A stretch of DNA of 64,000 bases from Aristaeella hokkaidonensis (GCF_018128945.1 NZ_CP068393.1:930001-994000), one strand, 5' to 3'; positions 44,289 through 52,494 are shown, counted from the stretch's first letter. A program made the numbers and translations. Notes: generated by a model from the sequence alone, not told the origin.

Positions 44289-45314
44289 ATGCCGATGTTG
44301 TCATTTGAAGATTTTCGTCTGCAGGGACCTGAAATAGATGCTCTGAAAAAACAGATTACAGAGCATCGGCTTGTTCATGCTGTACTGATTACCGGGCAGC
44401 CTGGTGCTGGAAAACGAACACTCGCCGGACTGATTGCAAGATCCCTGATGTGTTCATCTGACAGGGAGAAACCATGCGGTCAATGTGACGGCTGCAGGCT
44501 GACGCTGGCAGGAGAGCATCCGGATATAACAGTCATCGAAAAGGGCAATCCCATCTCACCGGATGTACAAAAAGGCAGGACGACTATTCCTGTGGAAGAT
44601 ATCCGTGAAATGATCAGATTGTGCAGCAGATATGCCTACGGTGGAGGCAACAGGGTTGTAATGATTCCTGATGCTGAAAACATGACGCCGCAGGCGCAGA
44701 ACAGTTTGCTGAAGATTCTGGAAGAACCGCCCCAAAACACTTTTTTTCTGATGACAACAAGCCATCCAGAACAGATCCTGACGACCGTACGGAGCAGATG
44801 CCGGAATATCAAACTCATCCCCTGGGATGAAAAATATATAACGGAAGTCATTGTTTCATCCGGAGTCGAACAGGAAATAGCCGAAAAGGCGGCCAGGGTT
44901 TCCGGCGGTTCAATCGGAAACGCAATCAGGCTTTCATCTGATGATTCATACTGGAAGCTGAAAGATGAAATAGTGAAGGCGTTCTTCGGAAACAGAAAAC
45001 GAAGCGAGGTTCTCAATATATCAACATCCTGGAAAGACAGGAAGGGTTCGTCTGATCAGCTTTTTGATATTCTTGAGGATATTGTCCGGCAGTTGCTGAA
45101 ATATCGGCTTTTTCATGACGGGAAAGATTATCCTGAAGATTATTCAAAAGAATGGCAGCGTTTTGCAGAGAAAGCCCCGCTTGAAAGGTTTACTCTTCTC
45201 ACAGATGCCATAGCATGTGCCAGAAAGCAGAATGCGAGCAATGTCAATTTTCAGGCAGTTATAGAACAATTACTTTTAACACTTATAGGAGAATGTGATT
45301 TATGGGCAGAATAA
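44289..45314 (+). CDS. holB: DNA polymerase III subunit delta'
   Basis: 341 aa clamp-loader subunit. Walker A-like GQPGAGKRTLAG and a zinc module (C55-type cysteines in LMCSSDREKPCGQCDGC) are followed by VEDIREMIRLCSRYAYGGGN, MIPDAENMTPQAQNSLLKIL and EEPPQNTFFLMTTSHPEQIL, ending AAA+ domain III with RSRCRNIKLIPW, the SRC-type motif. It completes the loader with DnaX at the window start. It overlaps ricT by 13 bases. Confidence 0.94.
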   Translation: MPMLSFEDFRLQGPEIDALKKQITEHRLVHAVLITGQPGAGKRTLAGLIARSLMCSSDREKPCGQCDGCRLTLAGEHPDITVIEKGNPISPDVQKGRTTIPVEDIREMIRLCSRYAYGGGNRVVMIPDAENMTPQAQNSLLKILEEPPQNTFFLMTTSHPEQILTTVRSRCRNIKLIPWDEKYITEVIVSSGVEQEIAEKAARVSGGSIGNAIRLSSDDSYWKLKDEIVKAFFGNRKRSEVLNISTSWKDRKGSSDQLFDILEDIVRQLLKYRLFHDGKDYPEDYSKEWQRFAEKAPLERFTLLTDAIACARKQNASNVNFQAVIEQLLLTLIGECDLWAE

Positions 45315-46507
45315 TCGGAGTACAGTTTCAGGAAAACGGAAAAATGTACTATTTTGATTCTTCCGAAACTGAAGTAAAAACAGGAGATTATGTTATTGTT
45401 GATACTGCCCGGGGCAATGATCTGGGGGAAGTGGTTATGGGCTCACGGGAAGTAGACGAGGAAAACTGGCATACTCCACTGAAAAAGGTAATCAGAATTG
45501 CAGATGAACAGGATATAAAACATGGACAGGAAAACCGTGTGAAGGAAAAAGAAGCCTTTGGTATCTGCCAGAAAAAAATCGCCGAGCATAAACTGGAAAT
45601 GAAGCTTGTATCTGTTGAATATGCTTTCGACAACAGCAAGATTCTGTTCTTTTTTACAGCAAACGGAAGAGTTGATTTCAGGTCTTTGGTAAAGGATCTT
45701 GCTTCAGTATTTAAAATGAGAATTGAACTGAGGCAGATCGGCGTCAGAGACGAGGCTAAAATGCTGGGAGGCCTTGGCCCCTGTGGAAGACCAATATGCT
45801 GTGGATCATTTCTTGATCAGTTTCAGCCGGTTTCCATAAAAATGGCAAAAGAGCAGAACCTGTCTCTGAACCCGACAAAGATAAGCGGTGTGTGCGGTCG
45901 CCTCATGTGCTGCCTGAAATACGAACAGGAACATTATGAAATGACCAGAAAGAAGATGCCGAAAATCGGCAGGGAAGTTATCACTCCGGATGGTACAGGA
46001 CCAGTAACGGATCTCAATATCGTCAAGGAAACGGTATTTGTACGTCTGACAAACGGTGATACTAGCGAGATTAAAGAATATCCGCTTGAAAACATTACAA
46101 AGCCTTCAGACGGAAACACAAACCAGGAACAGGCAAGGAAAAACAACGGTGAAGAAAAGACAGATCCGGTTTATGATGGTTTTGCCGGAAAGAATGCACA
46201 GGACGATTTGACGGTGAAATCCGAAGAATCAGAAACAGATGAAAAAACAATTCAGCATGGAACAGACAGCAATATAACCAACGAAGAAAAGAACAACAGG
46301 AAAGCGCGTAAACCTGTGCTCGGACAGCCGGTGAGAAGGGAAAACCCGAACCGCAGTCATGAACAAAAAAACAGAGAAGAGGCACAGGCTCAGCCTGATC
46401 ATAACGAGGCAAAAGAAACACCGAATTCTCCGGAAACAAGTAGTACCAGAAGTCCTTGGGCCGACGCTTTGCAGAAAGCAATGCAGGCTATCAGTCATGA
46501 CAAATGA
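45302..46507 (+). CDS. ricT: PSP1-domain protein RicT (YaaT)
   Basis: 401 aa. The PSP1 core (residues 1-265) includes YFDSSETEVKTGDYVIVDTA, GNDLGEVVMG, FFFTANGRVDFRSLVKDLA and the cysteine set GPCGRPICCGSF and GVCGRLMCCLKYEQE that ligates a [4Fe-4S] cluster in Bacillus. There RicT with YlbF and YmcA forms the Y-complex that guides RNase Y and phosphorelay. The last 130 residues are low-complexity, charged and rich in Glu, Asn and Lys, probably disordered, and longer than in Bacillus. Its partners are not in the window. Confidence 0.93.
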   Translation: MGRIIGVQFQENGKMYYFDSSETEVKTGDYVIVDTARGNDLGEVVMGSREVDEENWHTPLKKVIRIADEQDIKHGQENRVKEKEAFGICQKKIAEHKLEMKLVSVEYAFDNSKILFFFTANGRVDFRSLVKDLASVFKMRIELRQIGVRDEAKMLGGLGPCGRPICCGSFLDQFQPVSIKMAKEQNLSLNPTKISGVCGRLMCCLKYEQEHYEMTRKKMPKIGREVITPDGTGPVTDLNIVKETVFVRLTNGDTSEIKEYPLENITKPSDGNTNQEQARKNNGEEKTDPVYDGFAGKNAQDDLTVKSEESETDEKTIQHGTDSNITNEEKNNRKARKPVLGQPVRRENPNRSHEQKNREEAQAQPDHNEAKETPNSPETSSTRSPWADALQKAMQAISHDK

Positions 46508-46511
46508 TATA

Positions 46512-46540
46512 TTGATTTTCAATTTGTTCGATGATATACT
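46512..46540 (+). promoter_or_regulatory. Promoter for the ferredoxin gene
   Basis: TTGATT (46512-46517), 17 bases, TATACT (46535-46540). It starts five bases after the ricT stop and leads to a leader of about 45 bases. Confidence 0.7.
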
Positions 46541-46591
46541 TTTTATAGTTTCACGCATGACTGCGCGGACAAATAAGAGGAGGTTAGTTTT

Positions 46592-46762
46592 ATGGCTTAC
46601 AAAATTTCTGATGAATGCATCAGCTGCGGCGCTTGTGCTGCTGAATGTCCCGTATCCGCTATCAGCGAGGGTGACGGCAAATACGAGATCAATCCTGACA
46701 CCTGCATTGAATGCGGTGCTTGTGCTGAGACCTGCCCTGTGGGAGCTCCCGCTCAGGCCTGA
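46592..46762 (+). CDS. 2[4Fe-4S] clostridial-type ferredoxin
   Basis: 56 aa, short and easy to miss; the reading frame MAYKISDECISCGAC lies under a longer spurious frame. Two clusters are ligated by C9, C12, C15 and C48, and by C38, C41, C44 and C19, in the usual crossed pattern (CISCGACAAECP and CIECGACAETCP). Small acidic protein carrying low-potential electrons for pyruvate:ferredoxin oxidoreductase or hydrogenases. Ribosome site GAGGAGGTTAGTTTT. Its codons are nearly all of the preferred type (GCT, TGC, ATC), and promoter and terminator are its own; high expression is likely. Confidence 0.96.
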   Translation: MAYKISDECISCGACAAECPVSAISEGDGKYEINPDTCIECGACAETCPVGAPAQA

Positions 46763-46779
46763 TCACAACTGAAATTGAC

Positions 46780-46817
46780 AGCGGTCTGCAGAATTAATGC
46801 AGACCGCTGTTGTTTGT
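46780..46817 (+). terminator. Terminator of the ferredoxin gene
   Basis: AGCGGTCTGC pairs with GCAGACCGCT around GAATTAAT-type loop bases, followed by TGTTGTTTGTTG; the T run is interrupted. Confidence 0.8.
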
Positions 46818-46830
46818 TGAAAACAGGCAA

Positions 46831-46862
46831 AATGAAAAGCTGGAAGCTTAATGCTTCCAGCT
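46831..46862 (-). terminator. Terminator of tRNA-Lys
   Basis: Minus-strand AGCTGGAAGC / GCTTCCAGCT with a five-base loop, then TTTTCATTTT. Confidence 0.85.
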
Positions 46863-46865
46863 CTG

Positions 46866-46938
46866 TACACCATTAGGGACTCGAACCCTAGACACCCTGA
46901 TTAAGAGTCAGGTGCTCTACCAACTGAGCTAATGGTGC
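46866..46938 (-). tRNA. tRNA-Lys (CTT)
   Basis: 73 bases. Acceptor GCACCAT with ATGGTGT (first pair is G-U), D arm GCTCAGTTGGTAGAGC, anticodon loop CTCTTAA giving CTT between CCTGA and TCAGG, variable GTGTC, T loop GGTTCGAGTCC. Discriminator A; CCA is not encoded (CAG follows). Confidence 0.95.
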
Positions 46939-46954
46939 CCGGACAACAAACGTT

Positions 46955-46982
46955 ATTATACACATTATTTTGCGGCTGTCAA
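46955..46982 (-). promoter_or_regulatory. Promoter of tRNA-Lys
   Basis: Minus-strand TTGACA (46977-46982), 16 bases, TATAAT (46955-46960), 17 bases before the tRNA 5' end. Confidence 0.82.
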
Positions 46983-47076
46983 GTATCTTTTTTATGAAAT
47001 TTGCAGGATTGGATCATATTTATTATAAACAAAGAGTATGATATAATATTATGAATTTTTCTTGGAGGTCAGTCAT

Positions 47077-47490
47077 TTGAGTCTTCGGTTCGGAAAAGGG
47101 ATGAAACAGCAGGAAGCGCTCCAGCTGAATGCGCTGCAGCTTGCCTATATTGGAGATTCAGTATGGGAACTGATTGTAAGATATAAGCTGATCATGAAAA
47201 GATACAACGTACATCATATGCATAAAGAATGCGTCAGCCTTGTGAATGCGCATTCACAAGCTGTGATTCTGCAGAAAATACAGGATGAACTGAACGAAAC
47301 GGAAACAGAGATTGTCAGAAGAGGAAGAAATGCTCATGCAAAACATTCAGCTCCGCGAAATCAGGATCCTGATGAATATGCTGCATCAACCGGATTTGAA
47401 GCATTGTTCGGATATCTGTATCTGACAGGACAGAATGACAGGATCAGCAGGCTCGTAACTATTATAGAAGAGGTGAGTGAAAATGGCTGA
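47077..47490 (+). CDS. mrnC: Mini-ribonuclease III
   Basis: 137 aa from the TTG at 47077, which sits seven bases after GGAGGT; an in-frame TTG at 47062 overlaps that site. RNase III catalytic domain without a dsRNA-binding domain: LQLAYIGDSVWELIVRYKL with the signature acidic residues, VNAHSQAVIL, RNAHAKHSAPRNQDPDEYAAST and FEALFGYLYLTGQ. It trims 23S rRNA precursors. A TATAAT at 47042-47047 may be its -10, with a weak -35. First gene of mrnC-thyX-rlmB, the last 8 bases overlapping thyX. Confidence 0.93.
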   Translation: MSLRFGKGMKQQEALQLNALQLAYIGDSVWELIVRYKLIMKRYNVHHMHKECVSLVNAHSQAVILQKIQDELNETETEIVRRGRNAHAKHSAPRNQDPDEYAASTGFEALFGYLYLTGQNDRISRLVTIIEEVSENG

Positions 47491-48229
47491 ACAGAAGAAA
47501 CTGAAAGTAATCCTTCTCCGTCACACGCTTTCACCGGAAGAAACGATTGCGCTGAGTGCAAAACTATGCTACTCAAAATCAACAATAGAAGATCTGAAAG
47601 AAAAAATATCTCAGAAAGATCAATCTGCATTTATCGAAAAGCTCATGGGGATGGGTCATGAATCCGTGCTGGAACATGTCACGTTTTCCTTTGGTGTTGA
47701 AGGAGTCAGCCGGGTTCTTCTTGCACAGTTGACAAGACATCGTATTGCCAGTTTCTCTGTTCAGAGTCAGCGATATGTTTCCTATGAAAACGGATTTGGG
47801 TTTATCATGCCCGACAGTATTGCAGCACTGGGTGAAGATGCGGTACAACAGTACCAGAAGCAGATGGACACAATAGAATCCTGGTATGTTGAATGGCAGA
47901 AAAAGCTTGGAAAAGGCGAAAAATCCAATGAAGATGCCCGTTTTGTGCTTCCCAACGCATGTGAAACCAGGCTGGTAGTGACAATGAATGTCCGCGAACT
48001 GAGGCATTTCTTCTCATTGAGAATGTGCAACAGAGCACAATGGGAAATCAGAAAAATGGCAGAAGAAATGTTCAGGATATGCTTTGATATTGCCCCTGCG
48101 TTGTTTACGGATGCCGGACCTGCGTGTATCCGGGGAAAATGTCCTGAGGGCGAAAAGACATGCGGTATGGCTGCTGAAATCCGTAAAAACAGGGAAGCTT
48201 TAATCCGGTCACGTAAGGAGGAAGTCTGA
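47483..48229 (+). CDS. thyX: Flavin-dependent thymidylate synthase
   Basis: 248 aa from the ATG; a GTG two codons upstream is an alternative. It methylates dUMP with methylene-THF and FADH2. The ThyX motif is present as RHRIASFSVQSQRYV (RHR-x7-S), with MGMGHESVLEHVTFSFGVEGVSR before it and NVRELRHFFSLRMCNRAQWE after it, which holds the substrate-binding residues. No thyA is seen. Insertion between mrnC and rlmB differs from Bacillus but is common in Clostridia. Confidence 0.96.
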   Translation: MAEQKKLKVILLRHTLSPEETIALSAKLCYSKSTIEDLKEKISQKDQSAFIEKLMGMGHESVLEHVTFSFGVEGVSRVLLAQLTRHRIASFSVQSQRYVSYENGFGFIMPDSIAALGEDAVQQYQKQMDTIESWYVEWQKKLGKGEKSNEDARFVLPNACETRLVVTMNVRELRHFFSLRMCNRAQWEIRKMAEEMFRICFDIAPALFTDAGPACIRGKCPEGEKTCGMAAEIRKNREALIRSRKEEV

Positions 48230-48230
48230 T

Positions 48231-49157
48231 ATGGCATATGATTCCAAAAAGAATACAGAGAAATCCAGCGGCAGGCGCATGCAGAAGAGTGCTCCTGAAA
48301 AACGACGTTCATACAGCAGCGAAAGAAAAAAGAATTTCCCTGATAAGGACAGTGCTGCCCAGCAAAGCTATCAGCAGTTTGAATACAGGAACCATGAAAC
48401 ACGGATAAACCCGAATGAGAGAACAGAACAAAATAATGAATATATCCTCACGGGCAGAAATCCGATCCGGGAAGCATTAAAAAGCCATCATGATCTTGAA
48501 AAACTGCTTGTTCAGAAGGGCGAGCTTTCAGGATCAGCGAGAGAAATCGTCCAAAAGGCAAAAGAACAGAAAATACAGATTCAGGTTGTCGAGAAATCGA
48601 GACTGGATGCGATTGCAACCAATCATCAGGGCCTCATTGCTTTTGCATCGGCTTATCAGTATTCATCGGTGGACGATATACTGAATACCGCTTTTGAAAA
48701 AGGTGAAGATCCATTTCTTATCCTGCTGGACGGAATTACGGATCCCCACAATCTGGGCGCTATCATCCGGACAGCTGAGTGTACCGGCGCACATGGCATT
48801 ATTATTCCCCAGCACAGAAGTGTCGGCCTTACACCGTCAGCCGTCAAGTCTTCCGCCGGTGCTGTTGAATATGTAAAAGTGGCAAGAGTCAGCAACCTGG
48901 CCCGAACTATTGAATATCTCCAGGAAAAGAATATCTGGCTGTATGCTGTCACGATGAATGGAAATGATTACAGGAAAACAGATTTCACAGGAGGCGTTGC
49001 GCTTGTCATCGGTGCAGAAGAAGATGGTATCAGCCGTCTGGTTGCTGAAAAATGTGATTATACCGTATCGCTTCCTATGAAGGGGAAAATTGAGAGCCTG
49101 AATGCTTCTGTGGCTGCCGGTATCATGATGTATCGTGTCCTTGAATGCAGAAAATAA
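48231..49157 (+). CDS. rlmB: 23S rRNA (guanosine-2'-O)-methyltransferase RlmB (SPOUT/TrmH family)
   Basis: 308 aa. An N-terminal extension of about 70 residues, basic and low-complexity, precedes the L30e-like substrate domain (YILTGRNPIREALKSHHDLE, IVEKSRLDAI-type). The SPOUT knot has LLDGITDPHNLGAIIRTAEC (motif 1), IIIPQHRSVGLTPSAVKSSAGA (motif 2) and LVIGAEEDGISRLVAEKCD / SLPMKGKIESLNASVAAGIMMY (motif 3). It methylates G2251 or an equivalent loop position. Same operon as mrnC and thyX, start one base after thyX. Confidence 0.94.
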   Translation: MAYDSKKNTEKSSGRRMQKSAPEKRRSYSSERKKNFPDKDSAAQQSYQQFEYRNHETRINPNERTEQNNEYILTGRNPIREALKSHHDLEKLLVQKGELSGSAREIVQKAKEQKIQIQVVEKSRLDAIATNHQGLIAFASAYQYSSVDDILNTAFEKGEDPFLILLDGITDPHNLGAIIRTAECTGAHGIIIPQHRSVGLTPSAVKSSAGAVEYVKVARVSNLARTIEYLQEKNIWLYAVTMNGNDYRKTDFTGGVALVIGAEEDGISRLVAEKCDYTVSLPMKGKIESLNASVAAGIMMYRVLECRK

Positions 49158-49188
49158 TAAGAGACACATAATAAACTGGAGTTGCTCT

Positions 49189-49914
49189 ATGGAATACAAC
49201 AATTCGAAAACTTCTGAAATAAATGAAGGAAGAATGAACAATCATCCTGAGAGGATTGAGGAAACCGATAACGGAGAAGAAATCATTCCGTTCAGGGAAA
49301 GATTCAGCGGATATTCCGATGAAGAGATTGTACAGCTATGCCATGACGGCGATACAATGGCGGAAGAATTTCTCCTGAACAAGTACAAAAATTTTGTCAG
49401 GTCCAAAGCAAGAAGCTACTTTCTGATCGGCGCTGATCATGAAGACATCGTCCAGGAAGGCATGATAGGGTTGTATAAAGCAATCCGCGACTACAAACAG
49501 GAAAAACTCAGTTCATTCCGTGCTTTTGCTGAGCTGTGCATTACAAGGCAGATTATCACGGCCATTAAAACGGCCACCAGACAGAAACATATACCGCTGA
49601 ACAGCTATGTATCATTAAATAAACCTTTATATGATGAAGAAAGCGACAGAACTCTTCTTGATATCATCATGGAGGGTAACAGTGGCAATCCGGAAGAAAT
49701 GATCATCAATCAGGAGAATCTGGGTAATATACACCGGAAAATCAACGAGGTTCTATCCGGGCTGGAGCAGGAAGTCCTGGCAGCATATCTTGACGGTAAA
49801 AGCTATCAGGAAATCGCAGAAACACTAGGCAGACATGTTAAATCTATAGACAATGCATTGCAAAGAGTTAAGAGAAAACTTGAAAAATATCTTGAAGAAA
49901 ACGGCTGTTTCTGA
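49189..49914 (+). CDS. sigH: RNA polymerase sigma-H-type factor (SigH)
   Basis: 241 aa from the ATG seven bases after GGAG. After a variable acidic start of 35 residues comes region 2 (EEIVQLCHDGDTMAEEFLLN, RSKARSYFLIGADHEDIVQE, GMIGLYKAIRDYKQEKLSSF, TRQIITAIKTATRQKHIPLN) and region 4 (LSGLEQEVLAAYLDGKSYQE, with helix-turn-helix IAETLGRHVKSIDNALQRVK). Domain order and rlmB neighbour are those of Bacillus sigH. In spore formers SigH turns on early sporulation and competence; the organism may use it for stationary phase or competence only. Confidence 0.93.
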   Translation: MEYNNSKTSEINEGRMNNHPERIEETDNGEEIIPFRERFSGYSDEEIVQLCHDGDTMAEEFLLNKYKNFVRSKARSYFLIGADHEDIVQEGMIGLYKAIRDYKQEKLSSFRAFAELCITRQIITAIKTATRQKHIPLNSYVSLNKPLYDEESDRTLLDIIMEGNSGNPEEMIINQENLGNIHRKINEVLSGLEQEVLAAYLDGKSYQEIAETLGRHVKSIDNALQRVKRKLEKYLEENGCF

Positions 49915-49937
49915 TCTTCAGAAACAGCCGTTTGTTG
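49898..49937 (+). terminator. Terminator of sigH overlapping its stop codon
   Basis: AAACGGCTGTTTCTGA pairs with TCAGAAACAGCCGTTT; the stem starts inside the last codons and the stop TGA is in the 5' arm. It may also act on the opposite strand. Confidence 0.82.
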
Positions 49938-49953
49938 AAAATACAATATTGTT

Positions 49954-50493
49954 TTATTTCTGCAGCAAAGAGAACAGTCCGCTGCATGTCCAGCATTTCT
50001 CATCATTGAAAACATAAGGTTCATTGATGCAGAACGCATATTCTATTCCGTCTTTCATCCGGATGACAATCCGTTCACCGTTATCAGGAATTTCCACCTC
50101 AGCTTCTTTAGATTCGGACTGCAGTATGCGAATCATTTCGGCACACCGCGCTTCATCCTGATAATCAACACTGCCGACGGATATGCCGGATACTTTTTTG
50201 ATGTCAATCTGGGAAAACGGCGTTCCGGCAGTATCCTTTCCACCGGCTGCAAAAACATTCATTTCGCCGGGAGCGGAAGGGGAGAGCGGACGTACACTGT
50301 TCAACGCTACAACCATGAGCAGTAAAACCCCGACAACAGCACAAAGTTTCATGACAGGACGGAATACGTTGTCGCGACGGGTTTCAGTGGTCTGGGAAGC
50401 CTTAAGAAGAATTCTTTGTTTCAGAGACTCATCTGCAGTCAGGCCGCATAAAGCTTTATCTGTGGCTGTACGAAGTTCCTCGGGTTGAATCAC
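49954..50493 (-). CDS. Single-pass membrane protein, candidate anti-sigma factor
   Basis: 179 aa starting at GTG that overlaps the sigma gene's stop by four bases (GTGA); Shine-Dalgarno AAAGGAG. Residues 1-45 are a predicted cytoplasmic helical part (ELRTATDKALCGLTADESL), 47-66 one transmembrane helix (MKLCAVVGVLLLMVVALNSV), and the rest an external domain that ends with four cysteines (one of CINEP, then CWTCSG). There is no H-x3-C-x2-C zinc anti-sigma motif. Because it is translated with an ECF sigma, an anti-sigma role is inferred; the external part might sense a ligand. I do not recognise a named family. Confidence 0.7.
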   Translation of the reverse strand: MIQPEELRTATDKALCGLTADESLKQRILLKASQTTETRRDNVFRPVMKLCAVVGVLLLMVVALNSVRPLSPSAPGEMNVFAAGGKDTAGTPFSQIDIKKVSGISVGSVDYQDEARCAEMIRILQSESKEAEVEIPDNGERIVIRMKDGIEYAFCINEPYVFNDEKCWTCSGLFSLLQK

Positions 50494-51014
50494 TGCTGAT
50501 CATCTCCTTTCAATTCTTTCTGTAGCTTGTCTCTGGCTCTGCTTAACCTGGAAGAAACTGTACCTTCTGCGATCTGAAGCATATCAGCGATTTCTGTAAC
50601 ATTAAAACCCTGATAGTAGAACAAAAGGACAACTTCCTTAAACTCTGGTTTCAGGCGATTGACTGCTTCAGCAAGGGATTGCTGGTCAGCCATCTGTCCT
50701 ATTTCATCCGGCGCGGGAAAACATTCAAACCCGGGATGACCCAAAACCACTTTCTTGATCCAGGAGCTGCGCCATAAATCCCTGCAACGGTTCAGTGCAA
50801 CCTTCAGAAGCCAGGCTTTTTCCCTTCCTTCCTCAAGGACGGGATTGTTGGTGATGAGCTTGACAAAGACATCCTGAGTAACGTCTTCAGCCATTTCACG
50901 ATTGCCCAGATAGTAATAGGATACACGAAGAACGTCGGTTGCATACAGCTCATAAAGCTGATCAAAAGACAGAGAACCGGAAGAGCTGCCGGACATTTCA
51001 GTCTGAAGGGACAA
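50490..51014 (-). CDS. ECF-type RNA polymerase sigma factor
   Basis: 174 aa. I place the start at the TTG of 51012-51014 because AGAGGTGAG lies six bases before it; ATG codons downstream (MSGSSS) and upstream have no site. Region 2 reads LYELYATDVLRVSYYYLGNR, MAEDVTQDVFVKLI; region 4 reads LKPEFKEVVLLFYYQGFNVT, then EIADMLQIAEGTVSSRLSRA. Regions 1.1 and 3 are absent, as in ECF factors. It shares an operon with the candidate anti-sigma gene and a divergent promoter region with glgC. Its promoter target is unknown. Confidence 0.9.
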   Translation of the reverse strand: MSLQTEMSGSSSGSLSFDQLYELYATDVLRVSYYYLGNREMAEDVTQDVFVKLITNNPVLEEGREKAWLLKVALNRCRDLWRSSWIKKVVLGHPGFECFPAPDEIGQMADQQSLAEAVNRLKPEFKEVVLLFYYQGFNVTEIADMLQIAEGTVSSRLSRARDKLQKELKGDDQQ

Positions 51015-51091
51015 TGTTTTCTCACCTCTTCCGTACATACAACGAGTGTAATGGATCCCTGATTCCAATAAAATCAAAAATATTTTATAAA

Positions 51092-51188
51092 AATCAGTAA
51101 ATTATTATAACATAAGTTTTGCAATGATCAATCAGTATTATCAGTATATATACAAAAAAGAATCAGTACTTGACGAATATAATCAGTA
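51092..51188. repeat. Five copies of AATCAGTA/ATCAGTA in the sigma-glgC intergenic region
   Basis: Copies at 51092-51099, 51130-51137, 51140-51146 (preceded by T), 51161-51168 and 51181-51188, all in the same direction. The last four are spaced roughly 10, 21 and 20 bases apart, close to whole helical turns. One lies in the spacer of the glgC promoter and one at the upstream edge of its -35. This is the layout of a multi-site operator. The protein that binds is not identified. Confidence 0.7.
51104..51131 (-). promoter_or_regulatory. Candidate promoter for the ECF sigma operon
   Basis: Minus-strand TTGATC (51126-51131), 16 bases, TATAAT (51104-51109), about 90 bases before the chosen start. 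The repeat copies at 51092 and 51130 flank or overlap it. Confidence 0.6.
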
Positions 51189-51199
51189 AAATGTAAAAT
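51170..51199 (+). promoter_or_regulatory. Promoter for the glycogen operon
   Basis: TTGACG (51170-51175), 18-base spacer, TAAAAT (51194-51199). The spacer contains an AATCAGTA copy. The start of glgC is 76 bases downstream of the -10 end. Confidence 0.7.
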
Positions 51200-51274
51200 G
51201 ATTAAACAAGAAGGGTATTATAACCATGGTCTAAGAAATAACAATATTCCACATAATGAAGGAGCGTGTAAAGC

Positions 51275-52459
51275 GTGTTAAGAAAGAAGACCTGCATTGC
51301 GATGCTTTTGGCCGGAGGGCAGGGCAGCCGTCTTGGTATACTGACAAAAAATGTTGCAAAACCTGCTGTACCGTACGGAGGAAAATACAGAATTATTGAT
51401 TTCCCTCTGAGCAATTGTACCAACAGCGGTATCGACACAGTAGGCGTACTGACGCAGTACCAGCCTCTGGAACTGAACGCCTATATCGGAAGCGGTGCTC
51501 CCTGGGATCTGGATATATCCAACGGCGGTGTTTTCGTACTGCCTCCATACCAGAAAGGGAAAAGCGGAGAATGGTATCGCGGTACTGCAAATGCCATTTA
51601 TCAGAACATGGCATTCATTGAGCAGTATCACCCGGACTATGTTCTGATACTGAGCGGTGATCACATTTACAAAATGGATTATAATGCAATGCTTGATTAT
51701 CATATCAGCCACGGAGCAGATGCGACAATCGCAGTACGCGAAGTCCCCTGGGAGGAAGCATCACGATTTGGAATAATGAATACCGATCCTGACGGCACAA
51801 TCGTGGAATTTGAGGAAAAACCTCAGAATCCCAAAAGCAATAAAGCCTCCATGGGCGTATATATCTTTACATGGGAAAAGCTCCGCCATTATCTCACGGA
51901 GGATGAAGCAGACAAGAACAGCTCCAATGACTTTGGCAAAAACATCATACCGAATATGCTCAGAGACAAACAGGTTCTTGTCGCTTATGATTTCAACGGA
52001 TACTGGAAAGATGTAGGTACCATAGAGAGCCTGTGGGAAGCCAATATGGATCTTATAGACAATCCGATGCCCATGAACATGCATGACAAAAAGTGGCGCA
52101 TCTATTCCAAAAATCCGGGCATGCCGCCGCATTATATTTCAGAAGGTGCAGTCGTCACGGATACACTGATTACCGAAGGCTGTGAAGTATACGGCAAAGT
52201 GAATCACTCAGTTTTGTTTGCCGGAGTGGTTGTTGAGGAAGGAGCCGACATTGAATACAGTGTCGTGATGCCGGGAAGTATCATTAAGCGCGGCGCTATT
52301 GTACGCCGTTCCATTGTGGCTGAAAATGCCACAGTAGGTGCCGGATCAATCATCGGTGAAGACAGCGGAAATATCGCGGTGATCGGGCAGGGAGTGACGC
52401 TGCCTGCAGGTGTTTCAGTTCCGTCAGGCACACAGGTTGATGAATCCTATACTTTTTAA
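51275..52459 (+). CDS. glgC: Glucose-1-phosphate adenylyltransferase, catalytic subunit
   Basis: 394 aa, start at GTG after GAAGGAG (spacing about ten). It makes ADP-glucose for glycogen. Marks: [24 protein letters not shown] pyrophosphorylase loop, [61 protein letters not shown] and a left-handed beta-helix C-terminus ([39 protein letters not shown]). First gene of glgC-glgD-glgA. The promoter region carries repeated motifs. Confidence 0.97.
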   Translation: MLRKKTCIAMLLAGGQGSRLGILTKNVAKPAVPYGGKYRIIDFPLSNCTNSGIDTVGVLTQYQPLELNAYIGSGAPWDLDISNGGVFVLPPYQKGKSGEWYRGTANAIYQNMAFIEQYHPDYVLILSGDHIYKMDYNAMLDYHISHGADATIAVREVPWEEASRFGIMNTDPDGTIVEFEEKPQNPKSNKASMGVYIFTWEKLRHYLTEDEADKNSSNDFGKNIIPNMLRDKQVLVAYDFNGYWKDVGTIESLWEANMDLIDNPMPMNMHDKKWRIYSKNPGMPPHYISEGAVVTDTLITEGCEVYGKVNHSVLFAGVVVEEGADIEYSVVMPGSIIKRGAIVRRSIVAENATVGAGSIIGEDSGNIAVIGQGVTLPAGVSVPSGTQVDESYTF

Positions 52460-52494
52460 TGCTGACGAATTGTACGAAAGGAAGATAATATAAG

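Noticed and set aside
46359..46772. 137-codon plus-strand frame covering the end of ricT and the ferredoxin gene
   Set aside because: It is in another frame from both; the ferredoxin cysteine motifs and ribosome site support the 56-codon gene instead.
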